From: Lophium mytilinum | Lineage: Eukaryota; Ascomycota; Dothideomycetes; Mytilinidiales; Mytilinidiaceae | DNA: 64,000 bases | Direction: 5' to 3' | Assembly: GCA_010093605.1 (NCBI GenBank) | Contig: MU004191.1 | Span: 1,729,832 to 1,793,831 of the forward strand | Shown here: positions 10,429 through 21,568 of the stretch, piece by piece | Numbering within the stretch: the stretch's first letter is position 1 | Layout: each line of letters begins with the position of its first letter | Translations under genes and position numbers: made by a program | Notes under the pieces: generated by a model | What the model was told of the DNA's origin: nothing | The model's input: the letters and a program-made list of their open reading frames with translations, nothing else | Databases searched by the model: none

Positions 10429-12123
10429 ATGGGCGCCACAAAAGAGATCCCTCTGCCTCACGCAGACTCCCACAACGCTGCCTTCGCCGAATTCAAGCAC
10501 CACACCAGCGGCCAACGCGTCGTCAGCGACTTCGCCGTCCTCGAACTGCTCCGCAAAACCCACCCCGAGTACCATGTCACCACGGTCGACCCCAAGAACT
10601 GCGCTCTCCTCGAGTTCGCAAACGCAGGCAAAGCAACCGCAACGCTGAACCCCACCGACGACGCCTTCAACGCCACCCGCACCTGGCAACCCGTCGGCAC
10701 CGGAACATCCAAGAAATCCCACCCAGGCGAACTCACCGACCACATCCGCTTCGCCCAATACACCTACACCTGGGACTCGCGAGACTTCCTCCTCTACGAA
10801 ACCGAATGGACCGACATGCTGCGCCCGCCCACCAAACTCTTCTACATCCTGTCCCCGCGCCCCTCCACCTCCGGCCACTCCCCGGCCACCGACGCCCTCC
10901 TCCTCGCCGCCGGCAAATGGTCCTCAGCGCTACACTCCGAAATCTACGTCTTCGACAACGCGCACTGGACAAAAAGCAAAGCGCTCTGGACCGCCGTGCA
11001 CGGCTCCACCTGGGACTCCGTGATCCTCGACGCCGCCATGAAGCAATCCCTCATCTCTGACGTCCTCGGCTTCTTCGACGCGCAGCCCCTCTATTCCGAA
11101 CTCGCCGTCCCCTGGAAACGCGGCATCATCCTGCACGGCGTGCCCGGCAACGGCAAAACCATCTCCATCAAAGCGCTCATGTGCGCCCTCTACGCCCGCG
11201 ACATCCCAATCCCGTCGCTGTATGTGAAGAGCTTCGAGAACTGCAAAGGCCCGCAGGCGTCGATCCAGTCGATCTTCGCGCAGGCAAGGGCGTCGGCGCC
11301 GTGTTTGCTCGTCTTCGAGGATCTGGATAGCTTGGTGCAGGATGAGAGTCGGAGTTATTTTCTGAATGAGGTGGATGGGTTGGATGATAATGAGGGGATT
11401 TTGATGGTGGGGAGTACGAATCATTTGGAGAGGCTGGATCCGGCGATTGCGAGGAGGCCGAGTCGGTTTGATCGGAAGTATTGGTTTAAGGTGCCGGGGG
11501 TGAAAGAGCGCGAGGCGTACGCGGCGTACTGGAAGCGGAAGCTTGAGGGGAGTGGCGCGGGGGGGAGGGTGGAGTTTCCCGAGGGGCTGTGTAGGGTGGT
11601 GGGGGCGTTGACGGAGGGGTTTAGTTTTGCGTATTTGAAGGAGTTGTTTGTAATGGCGTTGTTGACGGTTGCGCGAGGGGGTGTTGTTGTGGACGCGGAC
11701 GAAAACGAGGAGAAAGACGACAAGGAGACGAAGGGGGAGGCTGCGCCAGCCGAGCATGGCAACCCTTGGGCTGAGGAGAGAAAGAAGGACGAGACCACAC
11801 CCAACGATTCCTCCGAGGTCCCCGAAACCGAGACAGCTTGCACGTGCTGCAAAGCGCACGTCCAACTCCGCACCCAGGAAGTCTCCGACACCATGAAGCA
11901 ACCAACCGCAAACGACGCCGTGAACAACACCAAGAACACCCGCGAGATCCCTGACGTTGAGATCCCGCCCGAGCTCCGCGATAATGCTTTCCTCAGGGTC
12001 ATCAAGCACCAGATCAAGATCCTGCTGGCTGAAATGGACAACACGGCGGAGGAGGAGTGGTCGTCTGAGAAAGCACCTAAGCAGGATCGAGGACGAGTGC
12101 CGAGAAGGGGGGAGTGTCTGTAG
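10429..12123 (+). CDS. AAA ATPase, BCS1/spastin-like fungal family
   Basis: Single exon of 564 aa from ATG 10429 (caccATGggc). The AAA module has Walker A GVPGNGKT (237-244), Walker B LLVFEDLDS (about 293-301), sensor-1 region VGSTNHLERLDPAI and arginine-finger region RRPSRFDRK (about 342-350). The Walker B acidic pair is ED rather than DE, as in BCS1-type proteins. The N-terminal 230 residues are a family-specific substrate region; no mitochondrial presequence or membrane helix is obvious, so a BCS1-like mitochondrial role should not be assumed. The C-terminal 150 residues are charged and disordered and include an unusual ACTCCKAH cysteine cluster. Likely a protein-remodelling ATPase with unknown client. 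Wobble bases are strongly C-ending in the first half and G-ending in the AAA second half. Confidence 0.85.
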   Translation: MGATKEIPLPHADSHNAAFAEFKHHTSGQRVVSDFAVLELLRKTHPEYHVTTVDPKNCALLEFANAGKATATLNPTDDAFNATRTWQPVGTGTSKKSHPGELTDHIRFAQYTYTWDSRDFLLYETEWTDMLRPPTKLFYILSPRPSTSGHSPATDALLLAAGKWSSALHSEIYVFDNAHWTKSKALWTAVHGSTWDSVILDAAMKQSLISDVLGFFDAQPLYSELAVPWKRGIILHGVPGNGKTISIKALMCALYARDIPIPSLYVKSFENCKGPQASIQSIFAQARASAPCLLVFEDLDSLVQDESRSYFLNEVDGLDDNEGILMVGSTNHLERLDPAIARRPSRFDRKYWFKVPGVKEREAYAAYWKRKLEGSGAGGRVEFPEGLCRVVGALTEGFSFAYLKELFVMALLTVARGGVVVDADENEEKDDKETKGEAAPAEHGNPWAEERKKDETTPNDSSEVPETETACTCCKAHVQLRTQEVSDTMKQPTANDAVNNTKNTREIPDVEIPPELRDNAFLRVIKHQIKILLAEMDNTAEEEWSSEKAPKQDRGRVPRRGECL

Positions 12124-12819
12124 AATTCTCGGGCTACAGTGATGGAGGGACGGTTGGTGAACACTGATATTGAGAATGAGTGGGCGAGTGAGTTTAGTCT
12201 ATCGATATAGATCTATCATGAAATTTTGCGTTTATCCGGTATTTCGGGAGAGTGATGAGCTTTGGCGAATGAGGTGATGGTGATAACGCTACTCTGTTGA
12301 AGGGAGCCTAATACAGTGATATTTATCTGTCGTTTACTGCTGCGTGGGGAGCCTCATCCCATTTTCAAGATTCCAAAAGAGAGAGAAGTTCAGCATTTTG
12401 AACGACTAGAAAACTCGCGAGGCTACCCTAAGCAGTGTTAGAGAAGTGTATACAGATTCGAGGTACCATGAACGTCTAAACCGGGAGCCTGAAAATATCT
12501 TGACACAGCACAAGCAGCGGCGGAGAGGTGTGCGATCATCTATAACGAGGAATAGGAGGAAACGCGCGATAAGAAATAGAGGAGGAAGCTGGCGGGGGAA
12601 AAATGACAACTTCTATATACGTGACAGTAGAATGGAAGCAAGTACCTCTGCAAACGGACCGAGGTGTAGAGAAGTGATGGCAAAGAGGCTGGAGTAAGAG
12701 AAGTATGTGATCGTGTAGTGTTCTGTCGAAACTGTAGTGCCTGTGATGGATGGGAAATTGGGGGCACGTGATGATGCTCGAGGTCACACCCCCTTCCTCC
12801 CTCCCCTACTTTCCTACAC

Positions 12820-12827
12820 TATATAAA
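12820..12827 (+). promoter_or_regulatory. Orphan TATA box
   Basis: The perfect element tatataaa sits between CT/CCCC-rich tracts at 12788-12845 on the plus strand, the pattern of a fungal core promoter, yet no recognised gene starts within 1.5 kb downstream. Confidence 0.35.
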
Positions 12828-13629
12828 CCCCCCCACTCCCCAGACCGCTTTAAAGCAAAGGAGAACTTCTATAGGAGTTTAAACTGGGATAACTACTGGA
12901 TGACATGGTCTAGTCTGCGGAGTCAAACTGGATTGGTCAAACTGCTATATGATTGCTTGGGTCGGTGAGATCAACAGCACAGTGGTCGACGCGCCATGGC
13001 CGCTCGGGTGGCGTGTGGGCGTGGTGGATTAACAACTGGATTCAGCGGAACCAATGGAGTGGTGTTTGGGTGTGGAGGATCAAATCTGGACGACCCATCC
13101 CCAATGGAGTGGTGGTGGACTGAGAAGTGGCAGGACAAGATCTGATGGAGAGAAGGTCGTGTGTTGGAGATCAGCAAACAGCGGATGATTTGGGAATATG
13201 GAGCTGTGGCGGAGGAGTTTCTGGGGTGGAGTAGAACTGAGATAGTGATGGAGTGCAAGTCTAACTCTTTTTGACGCCCTCCACGGCTTCGGCGAGCAAG
13301 CGAATCGTGTTTGAGCGCCGTGATAATCCGCACTATCCCTATGAGTTGACGAGGAAAAGTAATAAAGAATAACGACAAGAACCATCATCACTGATGCTCA
13401 CTTACCGGAATCCCTAGCGACCATGTGGAGACGTGGAAGAAGTTTTCGATCCAGCACACTGCCCTCTCCACCATGAGGAAAATGCTACGCTTGTTTTTAC
13501 ACGATCCCGCACCATGCGCACCAGACTGGCGCTGGATTTGCTCCAAATCCTGTCCAACCCACTCCGTGCTTCCTCAGTACTCGAGAACGGGGGGCTTTTA
13601 TATTCCACCACGGAGATGTTTTTGTCAAG

Positions 13630-13646
13630 CACGTGCTGGACACGTG
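13630..13646. promoter_or_regulatory. Paired CACGTG E-boxes, 11 bp apart
   Basis: Perfect CACGTG palindromes start at 13630 and 13641, with a further CACGT at about 13655. Spacing is the same 11 bp as the pair at 4576/4587, and the site is again between convergent gene ends. Confidence 0.4.
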
Positions 13647-14377
13647 CCGTTCAGCACGTCGCGATGCCTCTTGGCGCTGGTCGTAGGTCGTGCTCTAGCG
13701 TGCTCGTAAGGAGCTCTCCGATGTGTACAGGCGGCTTTCGTTTTCAATGGCGAATTGTGAGGTTCAAGGCGTGGGAATTAGACTCACGGGTCGCATGTTT
13801 GCGTCGCAGCGCCTATCCAACCGTCTGGGGACCTCCACTGCCCTCTCACAAGCCTGCAAAACCACACATCACATCTGCCCAACTTCGCACCCACAAGAAA
13901 AAGCCAATTCATTCTTCAATAAACAATCGTTTCGGCCCACCATACCAGGTGGCTATATATACAGTTCTCCCCTTCCGCTCCAAAAGAAACCAGAATAAGT
14001 CGTTGAGTTAGATATCTGCAAGCTGCTGAAATAACTCCCTAGAATGTGCATACCACGGACTGAATACCAGATGATAGCATAGCCATAATCATTACCGATA
14101 ACCAAAAGCCCGAGACCAGAGTGGACGGGTATCAAAAATGTAGGGTATCGTGAAGGTAAGAATAGGGAAGTATCGCTTTTGGGAAATCCCGGAGCCGCTG
14201 AACGCCCATTTCGCTCTAAGACTGAGAGAAAAGACAGGTTAATGAGGTGTGAGACGCTAATGTAATCGGGAAGGTGTGGTATGATAAAATACGCTAGGAC
14301 AAGGTCCCAGCAGAAGATGGCAGCAGCCACAAACTTCTCCAGTCGAGAGAGTAAAGTAACAGTTTGTGCATGGGCTC

Positions 14378-17300
14378 TTAATCGTCGAGATCGATGACGA
14401 CGCGCTGAGGTCGAGGTTGAGGATCTGGCGCGGCAGACCGCGTAGGCAGAGCTGTCGATGACTGCTGAGGCGGTTGTGGCTCCTCGGCCTCCGGAGTATC
14501 AGGGTCACGGACGCTGTTCTTGTCTCTCTTCTCTGGCTTCGGTTTCCAGCTGCCGTCTTGATCGACGATGATCTCTCTCGTGTCCAAAAGGGCCTTTTCC
14601 GCCAGGGTCTTGCGCACTTCCTCCATGAAGCCGTCGACGAAAAGAGTAGATGGACGTACATCTGCTTTGCATATCGGGCATCGCCAGTTGTCGACGACCG
14701 TGGGCCATGTCGGGTGTTTCCTTTTGCGGGTCTGAAGAAATGTCTCTAGATCGAAGCAGTCCTTATGCTGGCAGTCTCGTCCACGAACAGGGATGTCGAA
14801 GATTTTGTATGCGCTGATCGGATCAAAGAGGGTGATTGAAATGTTACTACTTGTAATGCATAGGTCGTCGTCAGCATCCAGGCCTGCTAAGCTGGCCCTG
14901 ATAGCATTGAGAATATTCGAGGCCGGCTGTCGATTCTTCGTGCATTGCAATTTGATGTTTTCGTGAGTTGTCACTCCTACGATCTCAATCGCCAGAGCAT
15001 AGTTGAATGCCGCTCCTTTGTATTTCCTTATCGTACTAATTTCCAATTGATTTTCGCCTTCTCTGAGCAACGTGGTGAGGTCGATAGGCAAATCCTTTCC
15101 GTGGTGAAGTTTCCTGCGTGGTTCCAGACGGTTTCCGTTGAGCTTGAAGTAGGTAGAAGGAATCCATGCCGAGTCTGCTGTAAACCACATCGGTTCTGTT
15201 ACTGCCTCGTTTGAGGTCCATTTGACACATCGGAGACGGTACGTCTCGGCGGACCCGTCGATAATGCGGGAGGCCGGATTAGACGGCTCTCGTTTTCTGT
15301 CTTTTGCAATGCGTGCAAAATCGAATTTATCGATGGAGAATGTCCATGTCTGTTTTGGCGGATTGGGAGGCAAGGGGTTGCAAGATAGTATTTTCGGCGT
15401 TACAGCAAAACCTTTCACATATCGGTAGAGTAGGTTGGGCATAGGACCGTTAAGTTGATTAGCTATAAGGACTGGACTCCTCAGAAGGCCTTGGTGAATT
15501 GCTGATCTCGCCGGATTGGGGTCAATCGGCTGCGGCGGTTGGTAGCCACGAGGTGGGTATATCGGTCGAGCCAACTGGTACTCTCTCGCCGCCAATTGAG
15601 GCAGATTCGATTGCGGTAAGTTCCTTGGTGGCGCCTGTTGGGTTGTAGGCCGGCCTATTGGGCCATGGGTGGCAATCAACTGAGGACGACCGGGACCGTT
15701 ACGAAGTGTGGCTTGATTCCCGTCATCTATTCGAGGGCGGCCGGGACCACGACGAGGCTGAGGAACGTAGGCGTTCGCCGCATTTGAGTGAACCCGTTGA
15801 ACGCTTCCAATTGGACCGACTCTTTGAATGCCTGCAGCTTGCGCCACGTCTGGCAGCGATCCAAATGGAGGGCTGTGATTGACGCCTTGGGGCGGGCCTG
15901 TGCAATTATTTTGCTGGATCGTGGGCGAATGGGCGAGTGTTGCTTGCGGACGCCGCTGTTGATTAGGTCTTAGCAGACTGTCAATTGTTTTCTTCAGGCT
16001 GTGGAGGAGAGCCTGCAGGCTTTTCCTATAGTGGCTATCTTCTTCATCGCTAGCAACTTGGCCGTTTGAGATCCAGCCGTCTTTATTCCATCTCGCTAGG
16101 AAAGTGCGCTCGTTTTGCTCGAAAAGAGTCTCGGCTTCCTGCTCCCAGACGCTTGGGTCCACCGGCAGTATTTGAATAGTATTCCAGATGCTCCGCCGCA
16201 TGCAGCGCCATACGATGGCTCGGAGGGTTGTGGAGTTAATGCCCAGCACATCGTAGAGCTCTCGGGCGAGTGGGGGCCATCCCCTACGGTTACAATATTC
16301 TTTGAGAGGAAGATATTGAGAGCCGAAAAGTTTAGCGAACCTGATGACCGATTGCTGTTCCTGGTGATAGCGAGTTGGCCAGTCGACAGCTATTTGCGCG
16401 AGCGGATATGGATATGCCGCGAACCACTCTAAGAGATTGTACGACGCATTTTGGTTGGGAAGAGTGATGTTACACGAAAGGCCTTCGTTGGACCCCAGTA
16501 CTTCGGCTAAGTACTCTAAGGTGGCTTTCAACTCCGGTAAACTGCGTAGCCCCAAGGGTAAGAGGTGAGGACACGACTGTGCCATACAGTAGTACTGGTG
16601 GACGGTCAAGTAAGCGAGGTCACGACGTTTGAGAGCATCCTCTAATACGCTTATCCGCTGCCGGTCGTAACGGCTGAGCTGATTGCCAGCCTGATTCATG
16701 AGTAGTCCAAGCCTGGCTTCACAGTCGCCAATAGTGAAGTAGTTCGCGTCGGGGATAGAAGGCGGCAGTGTTGGCGTTCCGGGCTGAGATCTCGCCTGCT
16801 GCTGGTTCTGCATTTCCGGATTGCTGTAAGACCTGACCGGGGTTTGCACTTGTTGATGCTGAGGCATTGTGAGGTTTTGGGGGCGGAACTGAGACTGTGG
16901 GCGGCCTGGAGGCACGAACTGTTGCACGGGCTGCGGTCTCGTAAAGGTTTGACTGGCCTGCCGATGTGGTACTTGATTTTGTCTTTGGGTTACTACGGGC
17001 CTCGACGCAGACATGTCGCTAGATGCATGGCGTTTGCTGAGGTGGTCAAGGCCTCTCACAGCGGCGCGTTTTCGCACTGCTTCCATTGGAGTGGGAGGTC
17101 TCGACGCGTCGCTGAAATTGTCTGGACTCCGACGCAGTGGGGCGCTGGGGGGTTCCATAGTGAGGTCATCGCTGGGTGATGGAGACGGAAGCAGATTGGA
17201 GGATTGAGGGGTTGTATTCTTCGGAGGCGCTATCGTGTTCGCGAGGTATGGGGAAGTCGAGTTGGACGGCGCGTGTCTCTCGGACGACTCTCGACGCTGG

Positions 17301-17467
17301 GACATCTGGCGGTCGTTGGATGGGACGATTGGAGGCCGCTGCCAGTCTATGGGGCCCGCGGCCCACGCGTTCTGCTTGCGGGCCAGGGGAATGTTCATGC
17401 TAACGAGTTCCTCGTTCGTAAAGAAGTCAGCGGGGCCGCCGCCACTGGCGCCGAAGGAGTCTGCCAT
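14378..17467 (-). CDS. SP-RING (MIZ/PIAS-like) protein with AT-hooks, probable SUMO E3 ligase
   Basis: Single exon of 1029 aa. The N-terminal about 235 residues are disordered and Pro/Gln/Ser-rich. A conserved helical region (about 240-500) follows, then another disordered linker with two AT-hook cores, RRGPGRPRI near residue 572 and NGPGRPQL near 590, which bind the minor groove of AT-rich DNA. A beta-rich region (about 700-860, TWTFSIDKFDF onward) precedes the MIZ/SP-RING: DPIS, C899-x-H901-x2-C904, then WRCPIC with C930 and C933. The last residues VVIDLDD match a SUMO-interacting motif. This order is that of PIAS/Siz/Zmiz proteins, which transfer SUMO to chromatin proteins in the nucleus. 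Usual Siz SAP domain is not visible. It shares a promoter region with the divergent Boi-type gene. Confidence 0.85.
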   Translation of the reverse strand: MADSFGASGGGPADFFTNEELVSMNIPLARKQNAWAAGPIDWQRPPIVPSNDRQMSQRRESSERHAPSNSTSPYLANTIAPPKNTTPQSSNLLPSPSPSDDLTMEPPSAPLRRSPDNFSDASRPPTPMEAVRKRAAVRGLDHLSKRHASSDMSASRPVVTQRQNQVPHRQASQTFTRPQPVQQFVPPGRPQSQFRPQNLTMPQHQQVQTPVRSYSNPEMQNQQQARSQPGTPTLPPSIPDANYFTIGDCEARLGLLMNQAGNQLSRYDRQRISVLEDALKRRDLAYLTVHQYYCMAQSCPHLLPLGLRSLPELKATLEYLAEVLGSNEGLSCNITLPNQNASYNLLEWFAAYPYPLAQIAVDWPTRYHQEQQSVIRFAKLFGSQYLPLKEYCNRRGWPPLARELYDVLGINSTTLRAIVWRCMRRSIWNTIQILPVDPSVWEQEAETLFEQNERTFLARWNKDGWISNGQVASDEEDSHYRKSLQALLHSLKKTIDSLLRPNQQRRPQATLAHSPTIQQNNCTGPPQGVNHSPPFGSLPDVAQAAGIQRVGPIGSVQRVHSNAANAYVPQPRRGPGRPRIDDGNQATLRNGPGRPQLIATHGPIGRPTTQQAPPRNLPQSNLPQLAAREYQLARPIYPPRGYQPPQPIDPNPARSAIHQGLLRSPVLIANQLNGPMPNLLYRYVKGFAVTPKILSCNPLPPNPPKQTWTFSIDKFDFARIAKDRKREPSNPASRIIDGSAETYRLRCVKWTSNEAVTEPMWFTADSAWIPSTYFKLNGNRLEPRRKLHHGKDLPIDLTTLLREGENQLEISTIRKYKGAAFNYALAIEIVGVTTHENIKLQCTKNRQPASNILNAIRASLAGLDADDDLCITSSNISITLFDPISAYKIFDIPVRGRDCQHKDCFDLETFLQTRKRKHPTWPTVVDNWRCPICKADVRPSTLFVDGFMEEVRKTLAEKALLDTREIIVDQDGSWKPKPEKRDKNSVRDPDTPEAEEPQPPQQSSTALPTRSAAPDPQPRPQRVVIDLDD

Positions 17468-18267
17468 GCCGGCCAGTATCGCGGAACTTGCAGCGAGGGA
17501 GGTAAAGGTGTTCGAGAGGGGTCCTCTGTCGGCGACACTCGACAGGCGCGGTGGAGGCGGTAGGGCATGGCGCTCCTGCTGCGGTCCAGAGGGGAGGCTG
17601 TCGGGCGGCTAGCGGAGAGACAGAAGGACCGTAGACATGTCTCGCCGCCGACAGGATCGCAGAGGGCGTGGTGATTCTGATCGGGGGATAAATAGGCAGC
17701 GAGGGGAGGCTGAAGGGAGCCTGGAGGGGGGTTATCGTAGGTGTGGTTGAGTTTGGGACGGCACGAGAAGAGCATCTGGGGGACAAGCAGGGGCCGCTCT
17801 GGCACCCGTCCAGTCCCTGCCACTCGACCCGAAGTATTGCCAAGCTGCACACTTGACCTCCAATTGCTGGCCAGCTGGCGTCGTTCCAAGTGGCCTCGTC
17901 TCCGCTCCGGGGACCCAGCGGCGTTGAGCCTAGACAGCCTGAGCCGTGGATCTCTTCCGTGACGACCTCACCGAAATGCCACGCCTGACGAGCAGCACCA
18001 CCATCCACTGCCCTCCATCCCATTGCTGTTGAGACGTGCTGCCATCGTGCCCTCCCCGTCCTCGCTCGCTCCATCGCCTCTCCATCTGTCGCGTAGAGGA
18101 GCCCTGTCCGAGTCGCCAGCTGTCTGCGTTTCACACCACCACCACCCCAAATCGTCTGCTGGCAGCTCCACTCCAGGAAATGTCCAAAACCACCGCGTCC
18201 GCACGGTGAGAGCCAGCAGCCCGACCACCACCACCAAAGCGGCCGCGCCCGCCTCCTGCCGAGCATC
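17468..18267. other. Divergent promoter region between SP-RING and Boi-type genes
   Basis: 800 bp with long open frames on both strands that come from GC-rich composition, not from gene content. A short CAC/CCA-rich run occurs near 18133-18150. Long 5' untranslated leaders for both genes would account for the interval. No TATA box seen. Confidence 0.45.
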
Positions 18268-21200
18268 ATGGCCGCACGAACCCAGACTGAGCACGCGAAG
18301 CCCGGCGATATCTTGCTCGTCGTCCGTGAGTTGCCCAGACGTCGCTAGGTGTTGTTGATACACCGCCCCAGTATCGCGAGCTGCGTGTCGCGTTGTCCAA
18401 TCTCGAGGTCCAATGCTGACGTAGCTCCCATCCAGACGAGTTCTCCGCCCGTAGTCCGGACGAATTGACTCTGGCTAAGAACGATCGCATTGAACTCATT
18501 GAACGCGATGACGACTTTGGCGACGGCTGGTTTTTGGGGAGACATTTGCAGAATGGCAACAGCGGCCTCTTCCCTGAGGGTAGGCCCCTTTTACTCAGAC
18601 TCCGTCCTCATGCTTCTTCCTCGACACCGGCCACCCCATCTTCCTCCATCTAACTCTGGGGACAGTCTACACGCGAATAGCAATTACGCCTCGCGCAACA
18701 CTCACAGATGCCTCGCACACCCGCCAATTCTCACAAACCTCGCCCAACCCCCAAGTTCCTCCACCCCAGGAACTGCCTGCAGCAACACCCCCTGCCCTCG
18801 AAGCCCCTCGAGCTGTCCCCGAGCCCACCACCGGCACGGAGTCTGCGCCGGCGGAATTACCGAATACAGAAACCCCACCTCAGGCCACAACAAGCCCCCT
18901 GCAGATACCGACCTCTCCTCCATCTTCCGCAAAGGCCAATCGTGTTTCGCAACCTTCAGCAAATGCTGCGCGAAGTCTAGGTATGGCATTGACGGGATCG
19001 CTGGGAGACCAAGGAAGTCCGGTCATGAACGAGACCCTGAGCGTCATTGACGAGCACATTACGGACATGAACACGCCCCGGCACAGTCTCGTTGCGAAAG
19101 ACTTGCGAAGCGGAAATGATTCAGGTAGCGAGTACAGCAGCCACCATCGTCTGTCGTACATAAACGGCCACGAAACCGACGAGGAAGAGGATCAGAACCT
19201 GCACACCGAAGCGGACGTGAATTCGTGGACACCTGCCCGGGTTGCTGAGTATCTTGAAGATGTTGGCGTTGATAAAAAGCACTGCGAGATATTCCACAAG
19301 GAGGAAATATCCGGCGAGCTGCTACTGGCCATGGATCAGGCGACCGTCTTTTTGAAGGAGTTCGATCTCGGTCCGGTCGGGTCCCGGTTACGGACATGGC
19401 TGAAGATCAAGTCCTTGCAACAGGAGGTCAAAGCTGCCCGAGAGGGTCCGAGAAGCGTGTCTGAATTTGCGGACGAGTCTCCTAATGAGCTACCACGAAA
19501 CCGAAGTACCTCTATGGGCGCCATCCTCCCTCGGATCCCGAACCTGATGGACGGCTCAGGGTCACGGACTCCTCCCAAGTCGAGGCAAACCTTACCACGA
19601 GCGAATTCATCCATGGGCCATGCTGCTACTATCATGGAAGCCACATCTCCTCTGACAAATGTCACGCCGTCTTCTCCCGGTCCTGGGACTCCCACACGCC
19701 CATCTGCGGCATCTGTTCGTAATATGAATCAGAATCGACGCCACTCTTCGATTGACCATGCGAATCAAGCAACACCGGGCCCAGTGGCCTCGGCGCGATC
19801 GCCAGTCCAGACTTCTCACAAGAAAACCCCATCTTTCGATCGAGGCTGGACCATGGGCACTCCGACTGCTCGGAACTCTAACCACGAAATCAAAAGGCCG
19901 TCCTCTTCAGCCCACATGCATTCCATCAGTACCGAAGGCGCCGCATTTGACAACCCGCAGAATCAGAATGGCTTTACCACGGCTTCGCCTGCTGACCTTG
20001 ATCGCGGCTATTTTTCAGGGGGAGAAGTAGACAACCGCAAGGCGAGAAACGTGCTACGGAAGAGAGACAGCCCCGTTCACTCTCGCAATCCTAGCTATAG
20101 TACCGAATCAGGACGGCGCTCGGCTTATAATAGGCGCCATAGCAGGATCGGGAGCACCGAGTCAATGGTGGAGGTTACCAGCCCGGTTTCGCCAGCTGCG
20201 AGAGCGTACTATGGCGCAGGTGCAAAGGCGCATGGGCATCGCAGTTCAGGCGGCTTCGACTTCGTCCGCCCACTCAAACCAGGAAGCGACCTGCCACCAC
20301 CCGTCACCAAGCTTGAATACGGCAAATCACCTAGCATAGATGCGATCGCTGCATCTCCGCACCTTCCGAGCAGCGAAGCGTCGTCTTTCGGGCGAGCTTC
20401 GCCATCGCCGGCGACACCAACAGAACCGAAAGCAAGCCATTCGTTCTTTGGCAAGAAGAGCCGCACTGCTGGTCTTCGAGCCATATCGGACGCAATCACA
20501 GGCAGCGAGAAAGCCATGTTCTCATCTAACAGTGCCAACTCATCGTCGCCTATAAAGGAATCACCGCTCCATTCTCCTACACGTACTGGGTCCACGACCC
20601 CCTCTGGGACCTCGAAAAGCTTTGATCTGGAGCCAGCCGACACAGGCAAGCAGTCTACGGGCAGCTCCGCCGGAGTGTCGCTGGCGCCCGCCAATAAAAG
20701 GCGAAAATCGAAGAAACAAACGAGCGCATACCTGCGAGGTCGACAACAAATCACACCACAGGATGCCATGGTCGGCTGCGACTACAGCGGGTGGATGAAG
20801 AAGAAGTCATCCAACTTGATGACAACATGGAAACCCCGCCTATTTGTCCTCCGAGGCCGTCGCCTATCCTACTTCTACTCGGAGTACGACACAGAGGAAA
20901 AGGGCTTGATAGACATCTCCTCCCACCGCGTCCTGCCCGCCAACAACGAGCGAATTGCCAGCCTCCACGCTACCCTAACCCGCGCAACCTCATCTCCATC
21001 ATCGCCCCAGAACCCCACTATCCCCACCACCGCATCAACCGACGCCGCCTCCGCGAACGCTATCGAAGGCGACATTGCCGGCATGTTCATCTTCAAACTC
21101 GTCCCGCCCCGTAGCGGCCTCCAAAAGGGCGTGCAATTTACGAAACCAATCGTACACTATTTCGCCGTCGATAACATCCAGCAAGGACGTCTCTGGATGG

Positions 21201-21568
21201 CCGCCCTCATGAAAGCGACCATTGACCGCGATGAGAACGCCACCATCACCAGCACGTACCAGCAGAAAACTATCTCGCTCGAGAAAGCGCGCGCGATGCG
21301 GCAACGGCCGCCCGCGTTGATGGGCGACGATGATGACATGCTTGAGGCGGACGACGATGGTGCGAGTAAACCGAGTAAAGAGGAGAGTCTGGTGGATGAG
21401 GTTATCCCTGAGGAGGATGAGAAGAAGGGGCTTGCCATCTCGGGGTTGGATGACGCAAAGGCGTTGCTAGAGTATGCCGAACATGGCGATACTGTCTCTT
21501 CGCCGGTTGATGTCAACACGGCTGCGGATACGCCACTGCCGGAGGAGAAGAGGGTGGCCACTGTGTAA
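18268..21568 (+). CDS. BOI1: Boi1/Boi2-type polarity protein (SH3-SAM-PH)
   Basis: Three exons, 18268-18325, 18436-18579 and 18666-21568, joined by introns of 110 and 86 bp (GTGAGT/CAG and GTAGGC/CAG); 1034 aa. Splicing rebuilds an SH3 domain (about 12-70: DILLVV, HEFSARSPDEL, GDGWFLG, GLFPEVY). A SAM domain follows at about 252-325 (SWTPARVAEYLEDVGVD) and a C-terminal PH domain at about 768-925 (DYSGWMKKKSSN, WKPRLFVLRG) with a Ser/Thr-rich insertion. Linkers are disordered with many Pro and Ser sites. This order is that of budding-yeast Boi1/Boi2 and fission-yeast Pob1, scaffolds that bind Bem1, Cdc42-GTP and exocyst at growth sites and promote polarised exocytosis; in hyphae it should act at tips and septa. 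The final 70 residues are acidic. Confidence 0.93.

Larger units (their letters stand above)
12124..14377. other. 2.25 kb convergent intergenic region, no supported gene
   Basis: It lies between the 3' ends of the AAA gene and the SP-RING gene. Several open frames of 60-190 codons exist on both strands, but none has family motifs and most lack an ATG. Two TATA-like elements, tatataaa at 12820 and tatatata at 13954 (plus strand), followed by pyrimidine-rich DNA, and an E-box pair at 13630 suggest undetected transcripts, coding or not. The length is unusual for this gene-dense part of the window. Confidence 0.5.

Noticed and set aside
10930-12009. 359-codon open frame on the minus strand under the AAA gene
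   Set aside because: It mirrors the strongly biased wobble positions of the AAA coding strand, has no family motif, and the plus-strand reading has intact Walker motifs.
13385-13567. Minus-strand exon-like frame ending at a GTAAGT near 13405
   Set aside because: The reading (MVERAVCWIENFFHVS) is short, and I found no partner exon or acceptor that extends it into a family.
13433-14011. 192-codon plus-strand open frame in the 12-14 kb spacer
   Set aside because: It starts at GTG, not ATG, shows no domain, and ends in Lys/Asn-rich low-complexity sequence. Left as possible untranslated transcript.
17427-18269. 280-codon minus-strand frame over the SP-RING/Boi promoter
   Set aside because: It overlaps the start of the SP-RING gene in another frame and shows only low-complexity Trp/Arg/Pro-rich sequence from GC-rich DNA.
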